From Leptospira sp. WS4.C2 (lineage in GTDB: Bacteria; Spirochaetota; Leptospiria; Leptospirales; Leptospiraceae), in assembly GCF_040833985.1 (NCBI RefSeq), contig NZ_CP162139.1:3630501-3694500 (forward strand): 64,000 nt of DNA. Reading direction: 5' to 3'. Numbering within the stretch: position 1 is the stretch's first letter; the number at the start of each line of letters is the position of its first letter. A program made the position numbers and the translations under genes. The notes under the pieces are model-generated. The model was given only the letters and a program-made list of their open reading frames with translations, searched no databases and was not told the origin of the DNA. Of this stretch, positions 17,338 to 25,689 are shown piece by piece.

Positions 17338-18687
17338 ATGATTTTGAACCCATTGTGTCAGAATCTTGTAAAATTATCACTCATTTTCCTTATTTCCACT
17401 GGATGTATTGGTATTTTTCGAAAGGCTCCTGACTATCCATCCATTCGTATCCAAGGTTTGGTATCCTATAGCGAACTAGAGTCGGCTAAGAATATAAAAT
17501 GGAATTTACTTTCCAAATCTCGTGATCCAAAATCTATTTCAGCCATCATCCTTCATAATTCAGGAAAACGAACGCTCCCTAACTTCCTGAAACTTTCTGT
17601 GGACAATCAATTTATGTTTCATGTCTACGTGGACTCGGAAGGTAATATTTTTGGAGATCCTAATTTTTTGAATCATGAATGGTCGGCAGCACCTGGAATT
17701 GATTTAGAATCGATTCATATAGTTTACGAAGGCACCCAAGAAACTCTCTATAATAACCGCAAACAACGTGCCGTTTTAAACGGTGTTATTTCCTATTTGA
17801 CAGAGGAACTCGACATCCCAAAATCCAACTACGATATCATCTCCAAACGAGGAATTTTTACGCACAATCAAACCAAACGAAGGTTTGGCGGGTTTGTGGA
17901 TTTTTCTCCGTGCGGGAGTGAACTTGCACTCAAACAAATCCTTTCTGAAATTGATGGAAAATTTTATGAAGAAGACGATTGGAAGGATCGTTTTGTCACT
18001 GGTTGGGTCTTAAAAAAAGAAAACAAAGAAATTTTAAAAGAAACCTTCAAACCCACCAATGGCCGAGGGATCACAAAAGCGGAAAAGATCAACATAGCGC
18101 GGATTGAAAAAGATGAGAAAGGTTTTCCTCCCGAAGAATACAGAGTCAAATATTTGTTTCGCGGAAAAATCAAACCTAGTTGTGTTGTTTTACATTACAC
18201 TGCCATTTCTGAATATTTTAAATCTCTTCGCACACTCGAAGCAAGAAACTTAACCGCATCCATCATGGTGGACAATAATGGAAAAGCCTACCAACTAGTT
18301 GATGTTTTGGAAGACAGAGCTGCTGCTGCCACTGGCACTAACGACAATTGTATACAAATTGAAATTGTGGCCAAGGATACAGAAGAACTTTTAAAACAAC
18401 CAGAACAAATCCAAACTGTAAAAGAATTGGTCATCGAACTCACATCCAAGTATAAGATTCCTCTCTCTAATGAAAAAGTGGAAGACTTAATCGGTGTCTT
18501 TAGTCATACCCAGGCCAAGAAAAAATGGGGTGGGTCCATCTTTTTGAGTGCAAAAGACTTTGATCCAGGCGAAGAGTATATGGAAATGATACTAAATTCA
18601 ATTGGTGGCAAATACTATAGTGAATCAGAATGGAAAAATCGAAAGTCAATCGACTGGGCCATTTTATATCGTAACTTTCAACCATAA
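17338..18687 (+). CDS. Lipoprotein with two tandem peptidoglycan-amidase-like domains
   Basis: From the ATG at 17338, 449 residues. The signal peptide ends in LIFLISTGC, a good lipobox. Two copies of an Amidase_2/PGRP-like domain follow. Copy 1 has IILHNSG, GIFTHNQTKRRFGG and FSPCGSE. Copy 2 has VVLHYTA, GVFSHTQAKKKWGG and DFDPGEE. The paired His residues and final acidic/Cys residue would be zinc ligands for N-acetylmuramoyl-L-alanine amidase activity. Copy 1 lacks the Asp at the last ligand position and has Cys or Glu nearby. It is divergent from the GMC operon, with 16 bp between starts. Confidence 0.75.
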   Translation: MILNPLCQNLVKLSLIFLISTGCIGIFRKAPDYPSIRIQGLVSYSELESAKNIKWNLLSKSRDPKSISAIILHNSGKRTLPNFLKLSVDNQFMFHVYVDSEGNIFGDPNFLNHEWSAAPGIDLESIHIVYEGTQETLYNNRKQRAVLNGVISYLTEELDIPKSNYDIISKRGIFTHNQTKRRFGGFVDFSPCGSELALKQILSEIDGKFYEEDDWKDRFVTGWVLKKENKEILKETFKPTNGRGITKAEKINIARIEKDEKGFPPEEYRVKYLFRGKIKPSCVVLHYTAISEYFKSLRTLEARNLTASIMVDNNGKAYQLVDVLEDRAAAATGTNDNCIQIEIVAKDTEELLKQPEQIQTVKELVIELTSKYKIPLSNEKVEDLIGVFSHTQAKKKWGGSIFLSAKDFDPGEEYMEMILNSIGGKYYSESEWKNRKSIDWAILYRNFQP

Positions 18688-18702
18688 CGAGACGGAGCCT
18701 CT

Positions 18703-21345
18703 ATGAAACAAATTTTACAAATTCTTTCCTTACTTTCTACCGTTTTGGTTTTGGATTGCCATCTGAAAAAACCAACATACCACCTAACTCAATCTGAGGC
18801 TGAAGGTCGATTTGAAATTTTAGAAGACATTCATTATGAACTAGATGTTCATTTAACTCCGAAAGATTCCTTCGAAGGAAAAGTCAAAATCCGATTTTTG
18901 GGAAAAAAACTAAAAGACCTACGTTTGGATTATTATGAAGGAAAAATCAAATCAATCATTCTGAATGAAGAAGATTTAACCAATCTTGCTTACGAAAACG
19001 GCCACATCCAACTTCCGACAAACTATCTTATGATTGGAAATAACACTCTTACAGTTTTATTCGAAACCCCTTATGCCAAAACGGGAAACGGTCTTCATAA
19101 ATTCACAGATCCAGATGATAAAGAAGTGTATCTTTATTCTCAATTTGAAGCCTTCCATGCGAATAAAATGTTCCCTTGTTTTGACCAACCCGATCTAAAA
19201 GCGACTTTCCAACTGAATGCGACCGTTCCGAAAAATTGGAAAGTGATTTCTACCACTCTTCCCCAAGCCCTTACCAAAGGTACAAACCCAGATGAGGTAA
19301 CTCATTCCTTTCCAGAATCAGCAAAAATCGCGACCTATGTTTTTTCACTTCACGCCGGCCCTTACCAAGTTTGGGAAGATCAATATGACTCCGTCCCGTT
19401 ACGACTCTTTGTTCGAAAATCACTCGCCAAATATGTAGATCCCAAAGACTGGTTTACCTTTACAAAAGAAGGATTTGCTTTTTTTAATTCTTATTTTGGA
19501 ATTCCTTATCCATTCCTAAAATATGACCAAATCATTGTTCCCGAATTTAATTTTGGTGCTATGGAAAATGTAGCAGCTGTTACCTTTTCTGAACGTTTTG
19601 TATCTCGTGCTCCCATGACAAGATCCCAAAGAGAAAACCTATCCGATGTAGTTTTACATGAAATGGCACATATGTGGTTTGGGAATTTAGTCACTATGCG
19701 ATGGTGGAATGGGTTGTGGTTGAATGAAAGTTTTGCGACCTATATGGCAAGTTTAGCTCAAGCAAAGAATTCTGAATTCAAAGAAACATGGATTAGTTTT
19801 TTTGAAAAAATGAAACAATGGGCCTATGAAGAAGATAGTTTTATCACAAACCACCCCGTTGAAGCAAAAGTATCCGATACAGAAGAAGCCTTCACACAAT
19901 TTGACGGAATCACTTATGGAAAAGGTGCTTCCGTTCTCAAACAATTGGTTTATTTTATAGGAGAAGATGCCTTTCAACGTGGCGTGCAAAATTACCTTCG
20001 TAAGTATTCCTATTCCAATTCTACACTCACTGACTTTTTAAAGGAACTGGAATTTGCCAGTGGGTTCCCTATGAAAAAATGGTCCAAAGATTGGTTAGAA
20101 ACTAAAGGGACCAACCAAGTGGAACTCACAACACTTTGTGCCGATAACAAGTTCTATTGGAAAATTGTCCAATCAGCTCCTGGTACGGAAAATAAACTCA
20201 GAGATCATAAAACCATACTCGGTCTTTACTTTTTTGATAAAACAAACAAACAATTATCCTTCGAAGAAGCCTCCGTGATTTATTCTGGGCGCTCAACCAA
20301 TGCTATTTTTCCTGTAAAATCTTGTCCCGATTATAGTTTCATCAATGCCGAGGATCATGACTTTGCCATTTGGAAATGGACAGAACCTAACAAGGATAAT
20401 TTGGAATATGTTTTAGAATATGATACAGACCCAATGCGAAAACTCATTTTGTGGACGGATTATTTTAGACAAGTTCAACTTGCCAATATCACATTTGATG
20501 AATTCAAAGACACAGCGATCCGTTTATTTCCAAAAGAATCGGATACCAAAATCAAACGTTGGATTTTGTCACGTTTGGCAGGTGACAACGGATCTACCTA
20601 CGTAACGAGTCGCTATTGGTTTCCAGAAGAAAAACGAATGCGTGATTTCGATGCTTTACAAAGTTTTTTATGGGAAGAACTGAACAAAGCAAAACCAGGA
20701 AGTGATGAACAGCGCTACCTTTTTGTTTCCTTAATCGACTCTACCTACACAATCACCGCAAAAAAAAGATTATATGATTTTTTAGAAAACAAACTCTCAG
20801 TATCTGGATTAAAAATTGATCAAGATTTACGTTGGAACCTAATTGTAAAACTCAGTTCCCTGGAAAAAGAAAGAACACAAATCCAGGCCATTCTCGAGCG
20901 AGAGAAAAAAGTAGATCCTTCTAGCAGAGGAGTAAACTCTGGTTTGGCGGCCGAAGGAGCAGAACCCAATCGGTCTGTAAAAGAAAAATGGATTCAAATT
21001 CTTTTAGATCCGAAAAAAAGCAAATTCTCTTCCTCGACTCTACGTGTAGTTTCTTATTCCCTATTTCCCGAAAATCAAAAAGACATCCAATTGAGTTTCC
21101 TGGATACATATTTAGATGCTCTAGACAGATTCAGTAACGGCGAGGATGAAAATTATTTAGATGCCTTTGCTAAAAGTTTGGCGCCAGACTTTTGTACTGA
21201 TGAAACACTACTTATTTTAAAGAAGTTCACAGGCAACCACCCCCGCCTTCCTGCACCGGTGAAAAAAACTCTTTTGAAACAAATTGATTCTGAAAAAAAA
21301 TGCATCCAGATAAAAAACAAACATAAAGAACTGATTAACAACTAA
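18703..21345 (+). CDS. M1-family zinc aminopeptidase, lipoprotein form
   Basis: 880 residues. Signal peptide and lipobox LVLDC (Cys19) place it in the envelope, unlike cytoplasmic PepN. The exopeptidase motif GAMEN is followed by HExxH-x18-E: His319, Glu320, His323 and Glu342. These bind zinc and activate water to release N-terminal residues from peptides. The family length (about 850-900) is matched. It begins 15 bp after the amidase lipoprotein, with GACGGAG upstream, so the two probably form an operon dealing with periplasmic peptides or wall fragments. Confidence 0.92.
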   Translation: MKQILQILSLLSTVLVLDCHLKKPTYHLTQSEAEGRFEILEDIHYELDVHLTPKDSFEGKVKIRFLGKKLKDLRLDYYEGKIKSIILNEEDLTNLAYENGHIQLPTNYLMIGNNTLTVLFETPYAKTGNGLHKFTDPDDKEVYLYSQFEAFHANKMFPCFDQPDLKATFQLNATVPKNWKVISTTLPQALTKGTNPDEVTHSFPESAKIATYVFSLHAGPYQVWEDQYDSVPLRLFVRKSLAKYVDPKDWFTFTKEGFAFFNSYFGIPYPFLKYDQIIVPEFNFGAMENVAAVTFSERFVSRAPMTRSQRENLSDVVLHEMAHMWFGNLVTMRWWNGLWLNESFATYMASLAQAKNSEFKETWISFFEKMKQWAYEEDSFITNHPVEAKVSDTEEAFTQFDGITYGKGASVLKQLVYFIGEDAFQRGVQNYLRKYSYSNSTLTDFLKELEFASGFPMKKWSKDWLETKGTNQVELTTLCADNKFYWKIVQSAPGTENKLRDHKTILGLYFFDKTNKQLSFEEASVIYSGRSTNAIFPVKSCPDYSFINAEDHDFAIWKWTEPNKDNLEYVLEYDTDPMRKLILWTDYFRQVQLANITFDEFKDTAIRLFPKESDTKIKRWILSRLAGDNGSTYVTSRYWFPEEKRMRDFDALQSFLWEELNKAKPGSDEQRYLFVSLIDSTYTITAKKRLYDFLENKLSVSGLKIDQDLRWNLIVKLSSLEKERTQIQAILEREKKVDPSSRGVNSGLAAEGAEPNRSVKEKWIQILLDPKKSKFSSSTLRVVSYSLFPENQKDIQLSFLDTYLDALDRFSNGEDENYLDAFAKSLAPDFCTDETLLILKKFTGNHPRLPAPVKKTLLKQIDSEKKCIQIKNKHKELINN

Positions 21346-21354
21346 GGATATTCT

Positions 21355-21678
21355 TTGAATCGAGTTTTTAGCTTTTTTATATTAGTAGTTCTGATCTCTA
21401 GTTTGTTTTTTGGCAACTGTGCCTCCCCGGGCTTTGGTCCCAGGGGATTTTTGTACACAAAAGCAAAAATTGGAATTTTTGGAACCGGTGAAACTTCGAA
21501 ACGGAGAGCAACATCTTGTGTACACTCTGTACTCGGACTTATTTCCTTCGGAGATGCTTCTTTGGAATTTCTAAAGTCTAGATCCAAAATTCAAAATGTT
21601 ACAGAAACCAATTGGACAACATTTGCCATCCTTGGCATTTATGCGAACCTATGTGTAGAGATCTCAGGAAACGAATGA
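21355..21678 (+). CDS. TRL-like lipoprotein (copy 1)
   Basis: 107 residues from a TTG start with AAGGA 7 nt upstream. The signal peptide ends in FFGNC (lipobox). The mature part follows the TRL-like pattern: GFGPRGFLYTKAK, a C-terminal Cys-x-x-S segment (SCVHSVLGLISFGDASLE), then NWTTFAILGIYANLCVEISG. The function of this family is unknown. It overlaps the next TRL-like gene by 4 bp (ATGA). Confidence 0.8.
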   Translation: MNRVFSFFILVVLISSLFFGNCASPGFGPRGFLYTKAKIGIFGTGETSKRRATSCVHSVLGLISFGDASLEFLKSRSKIQNVTETNWTTFAILGIYANLCVEISGNE

Positions 21679-22025
21679 AACCGAAACATATCTCTTTGTA
21701 TTCATTCACTCTCGGACTTTTGATTCTTTTCGGAAGTTTTTCTACCAGTTGTGTGAACTTGGGGCAACCGCAAGGTTTGGGCCCAACAGGACTTTTGTAT
21801 GCCTCCTATTCCTTAGGCCTATCCGAACGAAATTTGCCCAAACTCCCTTTAAAAAAAGGGAAGGCATGTGTAAAACGGTATGGATTTTTTTTCACCACCG
21901 GCAATGCCAGCATCGGTTCTGCTGCTAATGCTGGTGGGATCGGGGATATCTATCGAATCGAAAAAGAGGCAACTAATTACCTCTCTCTCTATTCTTCGCT
22001 TTGTACTGTGGTTTGGGGAATTTAA
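21675..22025 (+). CDS. TRL-like lipoprotein (copy 2)
   Basis: From the ATG at 21675, 116 residues. The signal ends in [42 protein letters not shown] and [15 protein letters not shown] align in order with copy 1, although the middle is Gly/Ala-rich and more diverged. It overlaps copy 1 at its start and overlaps the convergent GDPD gene by 4 bp at its end. Confidence 0.75.
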   Translation: MKPKHISLYSFTLGLLILFGSFSTSCVNLGQPQGLGPTGLLYASYSLGLSERNLPKLPLKKGKACVKRYGFFFTTGNASIGSAANAGGIGDIYRIEKEATNYLSLYSSLCTVVWGI

Positions 22026-22981
22026 GGTTTTTTACGAACCACTGAATCTAGTAAATCGGGATAGTCAGAAATAATTCCATCCACTCCACAAGAAACGAGT
22101 CTTCTCATTTCTTTATCTGTATTCACTGTCCATGGAATAACCAACATAGAATTGTTATGCGACTCATTTACAAACTTAGGAGTGACATACAGAAAGTATG
22201 GGGAAATGATATCCGCTTTTTTGTCTTTCGCAGCCGTTAGAATGGTTTCACGATATCCGTTTCCGAGGCCAATCGTCATCAAAAAACCTTGAAAGTAGGT
22301 TGGAACAAACAAAGCACTGGTTTTGATCTTTGGATTTTTTAACTTTGAAACTGACAAGGTACGAAGATCAAACGATTGAATGGTGGATCTTTCGATTACT
22401 TTATACTTTTCAATGATTTGGATTAATTTTTCTGTATGTTCTTTCACCAAACTATCGGGAGCAGATCCATCATCTGGAAATTTTGTTTCGATATTGAATT
22501 CATAAATCTCTTTTGATTTTTTTTCTGTAGCCAATACTTTCTCAAAGAATTCTTCTAAAGAAAGAAGTTTCGTTCCAGGAACTGGAATTTGTTTGGGAAA
22601 GTTTGGATTTTTTTTAGATCCGCAATCATAAGATTGTAATTCAGTTAATGTCAGTTCATAGAGAGATTTTTTTTGGATTTCTGTCCCATCCACATTTTGA
22701 CAAATGATTGGATTGGTATCAGAATCATGGTGGATGACTACTCGTTTGTCCTTAGTGAGAACAGTATCTAACTCCAAAGTAACCATCTTATATTTGATAG
22801 CTTCTTCAAAAGCAGGCCAAGTGTTTTCCGGTTTGAGTCCTCTCGCACCACGGTGTCCTTGTAAGTCGATCTCTTTACGCAGACGAGTGGGAGGTTCCAC
22901 TGTTGCACAATTGGTGAATAACAATAAAAATAAACTTACCACGAAGTAAAGTTTACGAAACGAAAGAATAGATTTCATCAA
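22022..22981 (-). CDS. Glycerophosphodiester phosphodiesterase, lipoprotein form
   Basis: 319 residues. A signal with lipobox LLFTNC (Cys25) is followed by the GDPD barrel: [23 protein letters not shown] has the catalytic HRG and PENT motifs, [19 protein letters not shown] has the metal-binding Glu/Asp and second His, and [24 protein letters not shown] closes the barrel. It hydrolyses glycerophosphodiesters to glycerol-3-phosphate and an alcohol. As a surface or periplasmic lipoprotein it could scavenge phospholipid head groups. Confidence 0.9.
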   Translation of the reverse strand: MMKSILSFRKLYFVVSLFLLLFTNCATVEPPTRLRKEIDLQGHRGARGLKPENTWPAFEEAIKYKMVTLELDTVLTKDKRVVIHHDSDTNPIICQNVDGTEIQKKSLYELTLTELQSYDCGSKKNPNFPKQIPVPGTKLLSLEEFFEKVLATEKKSKEIYEFNIETKFPDDGSAPDSLVKEHTEKLIQIIEKYKVIERSTIQSFDLRTLSVSKLKNPKIKTSALFVPTYFQGFLMTIGLGNGYRETILTAAKDKKADIISPYFLYVTPKFVNESHNNSMLVIPWTVNTDKEMRRLVSCGVDGIISDYPDLLDSVVRKKP

Positions 22982-23173
22982 AGGTTACCTTCTTCTGCAA
23001 AATTCCATCTTAAGATTTTATTGCATCAAGTAAGAAAAATGTTTCATTTTTGATAAAAAAATGAAAATTCCCTGCTCGTTATTTGGAATGATTCATTTGT
23101 CAAATTGAAAATTGAGTAGTCCTTAAGCCCAATAGAAATTTAGGATAAATCGATCCTAAAAAAAGAAATGGTT

Positions 23174-23217
23174 GGAAAAAACAAGTCCACCACCTAAGGT
23201 AACCATCGGTGATGGAC
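23174..23217 (-). terminator. Orphan minus-strand terminator-like hairpin
   Basis: GTCCATCACC and GGTGGTGGAC (plus positions 23208-23217 and 23185-23194) pair with one mismatch around a 13-nt loop, and the minus strand continues TTGTTTTTT. No minus-strand CDS precedes it. The 391-bp gap 22982-23372 between the divergent GDPD and XRE genes holds this hairpin, two palindromes near the XRE start, and no ORF. Confidence 0.5.
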
Positions 23218-23240
23218 TCCAGAAAGGAAATTTAGCGTAA
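23174..23240 (-). ncRNA. Candidate short non-coding RNA upstream of the XRE gene
   Basis: A promoter-like pair on the minus strand, TTGACT (23275-23270) and TAGACT (23250-23245), with a long 19-nt spacer, points toward the orphan terminator. A transcript of roughly 65 nt would result, without any reading frame. The promoter is imperfect, so this is only a candidate. Confidence 0.25.
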
Positions 23241-23308
23241 TTAGAGTCTAACGATTCTTTCCTACAGTAAGTCAACCCTATCCATGCGAATCTTATTCCT
23301 TCAGAACG

Positions 23309-23349
23309 TTCAAAACGTTTTTGAAGCCATTTCAGACCGTTATTAACGG
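23309..23349 (+). promoter_or_regulatory. Two palindromes upstream of the XRE regulator
   Basis: TTCAAAACGTTTTTGAA (23309-23325) and CCGTTATTAACGG (23337-23349) are both near-perfect inverted repeats, 24-64 bp before the regulator's ATG. The second is followed by a T-rich run. They could be operators for autoregulation by the XRE protein. The second could also act as an attenuator. Confidence 0.45.
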
Positions 23350-23372
23350 ATTTTTAGATTTTTTTTTAAACC

Positions 23373-23861
23373 ATGGAAAAAGTGAACCACTTTAGAAGCT
23401 ACCGCGAGAGAAGAAAGCTCACCAGAGTTGAACTATCAGATAAATTGAATATTCCTCGTTCTGCCGTGGAACTTTTGGAATCCGAAGATTGGGTCCGTTC
23501 CAAATTTGATTATGTCGTTTTGGTTGCCAAAGAGCTGGGACTATCGTTGATAGATTTAATCCGCCAGGAATTTGATTACGATTTAGAAAGAGAATTTTTT
23601 AATGAAGAGGAATTTGAAGAGATAGTAGCTCGTTATGCCAACGCCAGAGTCAATTTGATTCTATCAGAACTTAAACTATTCTGCAGAAATGCCAAAGTCC
23701 GTTTGGACGATTTTGATATTACTGAATTTTCGTTTTCTATGGGAAACCTTCACAAACTAATCACACTAAATCAAAGGTTAGAGCGCGCTGAAATTTCACC
23801 CAAAGAGGCTTTGATCGAATTCCCGCCGAAATGGGGGAAGTTCAATAATCGAATTAATTAA
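23373..23861 (+). CDS. XRE-type helix-turn-helix regulator
   Basis: 162 residues. The N-terminal domain (about 5-62) reads as a Cro/C1 HTH: FRSYRERRKLTRVELSDKLNIPRSAVELLE, with a recognition helix around IPRSAVELLES. The following 100 residues are acidic and helical (NEEEFEEIVARYANARVNLILSELK), probably for dimerisation. It is a single gene with its own long upstream region and is convergent with fliG. Targets are unknown; autoregulation through the upstream palindromes is possible. Confidence 0.75.
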   Translation: MEKVNHFRSYRERRKLTRVELSDKLNIPRSAVELLESEDWVRSKFDYVVLVAKELGLSLIDLIRQEFDYDLEREFFNEEEFEEIVARYANARVNLILSELKLFCRNAKVRLDDFDITEFSFSMGNLHKLITLNQRLERAEISPKEALIEFPPKWGKFNNRIN

Positions 23862-23919
23862 TTTTAAAACGAATTGATTCAGACAAGTTTTGTATCACAA
23901 ATAAAGCTAAACTTGTGAC

Positions 23920-24933
23920 TTAAACCACAAGTTCGTCTTCTCCCGCACGAGCCACAACGATCTCGCCCGCTTCTTCCAGTTTACGGATAATGTTTACAAT
24001 CTTTTGCTGTGCGTCTTCCACGTCTTTCAAACGAACCGGACCCATAAAGTCCATATCTTCCCGAAGTAAGTTTGCAGCACGTTTCGACATGTTTTTAAAG
24101 ATTTTATCTTGTACTTCGGAGTCTACTGACTTTAACGCTTTCGCCAAATCAGTGTTATCTACTTCACGCATTACCTTTTGAATGGCACGGTCATCGAGTA
24201 AAACGATATCTTCGAATACGAACATCCGTTTTTTGATCTCTTCGGCGAGTTCCGGGTCTTCCTCTTCCAAGGCTTCGATGATGGTTTTTTCTGTTCCCCG
24301 GTCTACCAAGTTCAAAATTTCTACCACTGAATCAATACCCCCAGCGGAAGTATAATCCTCTGAGGCAAGAGTGGAGAGTTTACGTTCCAACACTCGTTCC
24401 ACCTCTCGAAGTACGTCCGGTGATACCCGGTCCATGGTAGCAATTCGTTTGGCCACTTCCGCTTGGATTTGGTGCGGTAAGTTCGAGAGAATGTTGGATG
24501 CTTTCTGCGGATCCAAGTAAGATAAAATTAATGCGATGGTCTGCGGATGTTCCCCCTGGATGAAGTTGAGGAGGTGGGCCGGGTCCGTTCTACGAATGAA
24601 GTCAAACGGCCTTACTTGTAAGGACGAGGTCAACCGGTTGATGATATCGATGGCTTTCTGGTTACCGAGAGCTTTTTCGAGTAGTCCACGCGCAAAGTCA
24701 ATACCACCATTGGTGATAAATTCCTGAGCCATCATGAGTTCATTGAACTCAACGAGTACTTTTTCTTTGTCTTCTGGAGTGATTTTATCTAAACGAGCAA
24801 TTTCAAACGTAATCTGTTCGATCTCGTCTTCACGGAGGTGTTTGAAAATTTCGGATGCCGTATCGTTTCCAACAGCTACCAAAAAGATGGCGGCCTTTTG
24901 TCTTCCAGTAAGCGATGGCTTCTTATTGATCAT
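23920..24933 (-). CDS. fliG: Flagellar motor switch protein FliG
   Basis: 337 residues, full length. FliG forms the rotor ring of the C-ring that turns stator ion flow into torque and sets the direction of rotation; in spirochaetes the motors are periplasmic. The middle-domain motif GEHPQTIALILSYLDP and the C-terminal torque helix with alternating charges, DRAIQKVMREVDNTDLAKALKS, are intact. It stands alone here, without other flagellar genes. Spirochaetes often have more than one FliG; which copy this is cannot be told. Confidence 0.95.
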   Translation of the reverse strand: MINKKPSLTGRQKAAIFLVAVGNDTASEIFKHLREDEIEQITFEIARLDKITPEDKEKVLVEFNELMMAQEFITNGGIDFARGLLEKALGNQKAIDIINRLTSSLQVRPFDFIRRTDPAHLLNFIQGEHPQTIALILSYLDPQKASNILSNLPHQIQAEVAKRIATMDRVSPDVLREVERVLERKLSTLASEDYTSAGGIDSVVEILNLVDRGTEKTIIEALEEEDPELAEEIKKRMFVFEDIVLLDDRAIQKVMREVDNTDLAKALKSVDSEVQDKIFKNMSKRAANLLREDMDFMGPVRLKDVEDAQQKIVNIIRKLEEAGEIVVARAGEDELVV

Positions 24934-25052
24934 ACTTCGTCCCGAAATCCGTACTACTTAGTTTATCGGCCGGCTCCCCAAAAAACAATGAGATTTATTC
25001 TTTGGTATTTTTTACGTCTGATTTCCTAATTTTAAGCATTTCCTTTTTTATG

Positions 25053-25070
25053 TTGACCGGTCTACTATTT
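25053..25070 (+). promoter_or_regulatory. Candidate TetR operator
   Basis: TTGACCGGTCTACTATTT holds the perfect 8-bp palindrome GACCGGTC (25055-25062), 25 bp before the TetR start. It resembles the AGACCRGTC-type boxes bound by LmrA/YxaF-like TetR proteins, the branch suggested by the neighbouring regulator. It lies at a promoter-like TTGACC, so binding would repress. Confidence 0.5.
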
Positions 25071-25086
25071 ACATAAGGAATGGCCT

Positions 25087-25662
25087 ATGGGCAAAAAAGG
25101 TGGATCCACAAAACAACGGATGATTGAAGTCATGGCCGAACTTTTAGAAACGGGTGGGTATGGAGCAAGTGGACTGAGTGAGCTCGGAAAAGAAACCAAC
25201 ACACCTAAGGGTTCTCTCTACTTTCACTTTCCGGGTGGAAAAGAGGAACTGACAAGCCTTGCTCTCCTCCATTCTGGCAATCAATTGAACTCGTTTTTTT
25301 TGTCAGTGTTGACAGAAAGAGATTCGCCTGCAGAGGCCGTTAAACAAGTGTTCCACTTGCTGGAAGAAAGAATTGTTTCTAGCGAATACAAAAAAGGATG
25401 TCCCATTGCCACAACCGCAATGGAAACAGCCGGTTCTGTTCCTATGGTTTCTGATGCCTGCACGCAAGTTTATTCCTTATGGTTAAAAACATTCGAAACC
25501 TACTTGGTGGGAAAAGGTTACACTTCTCGTGTCTCTAAAAATCTTTCGCTCTCCCTACTCTCATTGTGGGAAGGGGCTTTGTTGCTTTCCAAACTCCAAA
25601 AGTCTCCAGAACCCCTCCGTGTGGCTGCGAAAACTGCCGAATCCCTCTTCAAACAAGATTAA
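25087..25662 (+). CDS. TetR-family repressor (LmrA/YxaF-like)
   Basis: 191 residues. The HTH is at residues 10-55: MIEVMAELLETGGYGASGLSELGKETNTPKGSLYFHFPGGKEEL, with recognition helix TPKGSLYFHF. The C-terminal ligand domain contains GCPIATTAMETA, typical of the LmrA/YxaF type. AAGGA lies 7 nt before the ATG. The MBL-fold hydrolase gene starts 27 bp downstream and is a likely target, with autoregulation through the palindrome at 25055. Confidence 0.88.
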   Translation: MGKKGGSTKQRMIEVMAELLETGGYGASGLSELGKETNTPKGSLYFHFPGGKEELTSLALLHSGNQLNSFFLSVLTERDSPAEAVKQVFHLLEERIVSSEYKKGCPIATTAMETAGSVPMVSDACTQVYSLWLKTFETYLVGKGYTSRVSKNLSLSLLSLWEGALLLSKLQKSPEPLRVAAKTAESLFKQD

Positions 25663-25689
25663 TTTTATTCTAAAGGATCCCTATCAAAT

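Noticed and set aside
21342..21587. 81-residue minus-strand frame opposite the first TRL gene
   Set aside because: Antisense shadow without signal or motif.
25053..25080. Complete -35/-10 promoter at TTGACC
   Set aside because: No acceptable -10 box at 16-18 bp; only the operator palindrome is supported.
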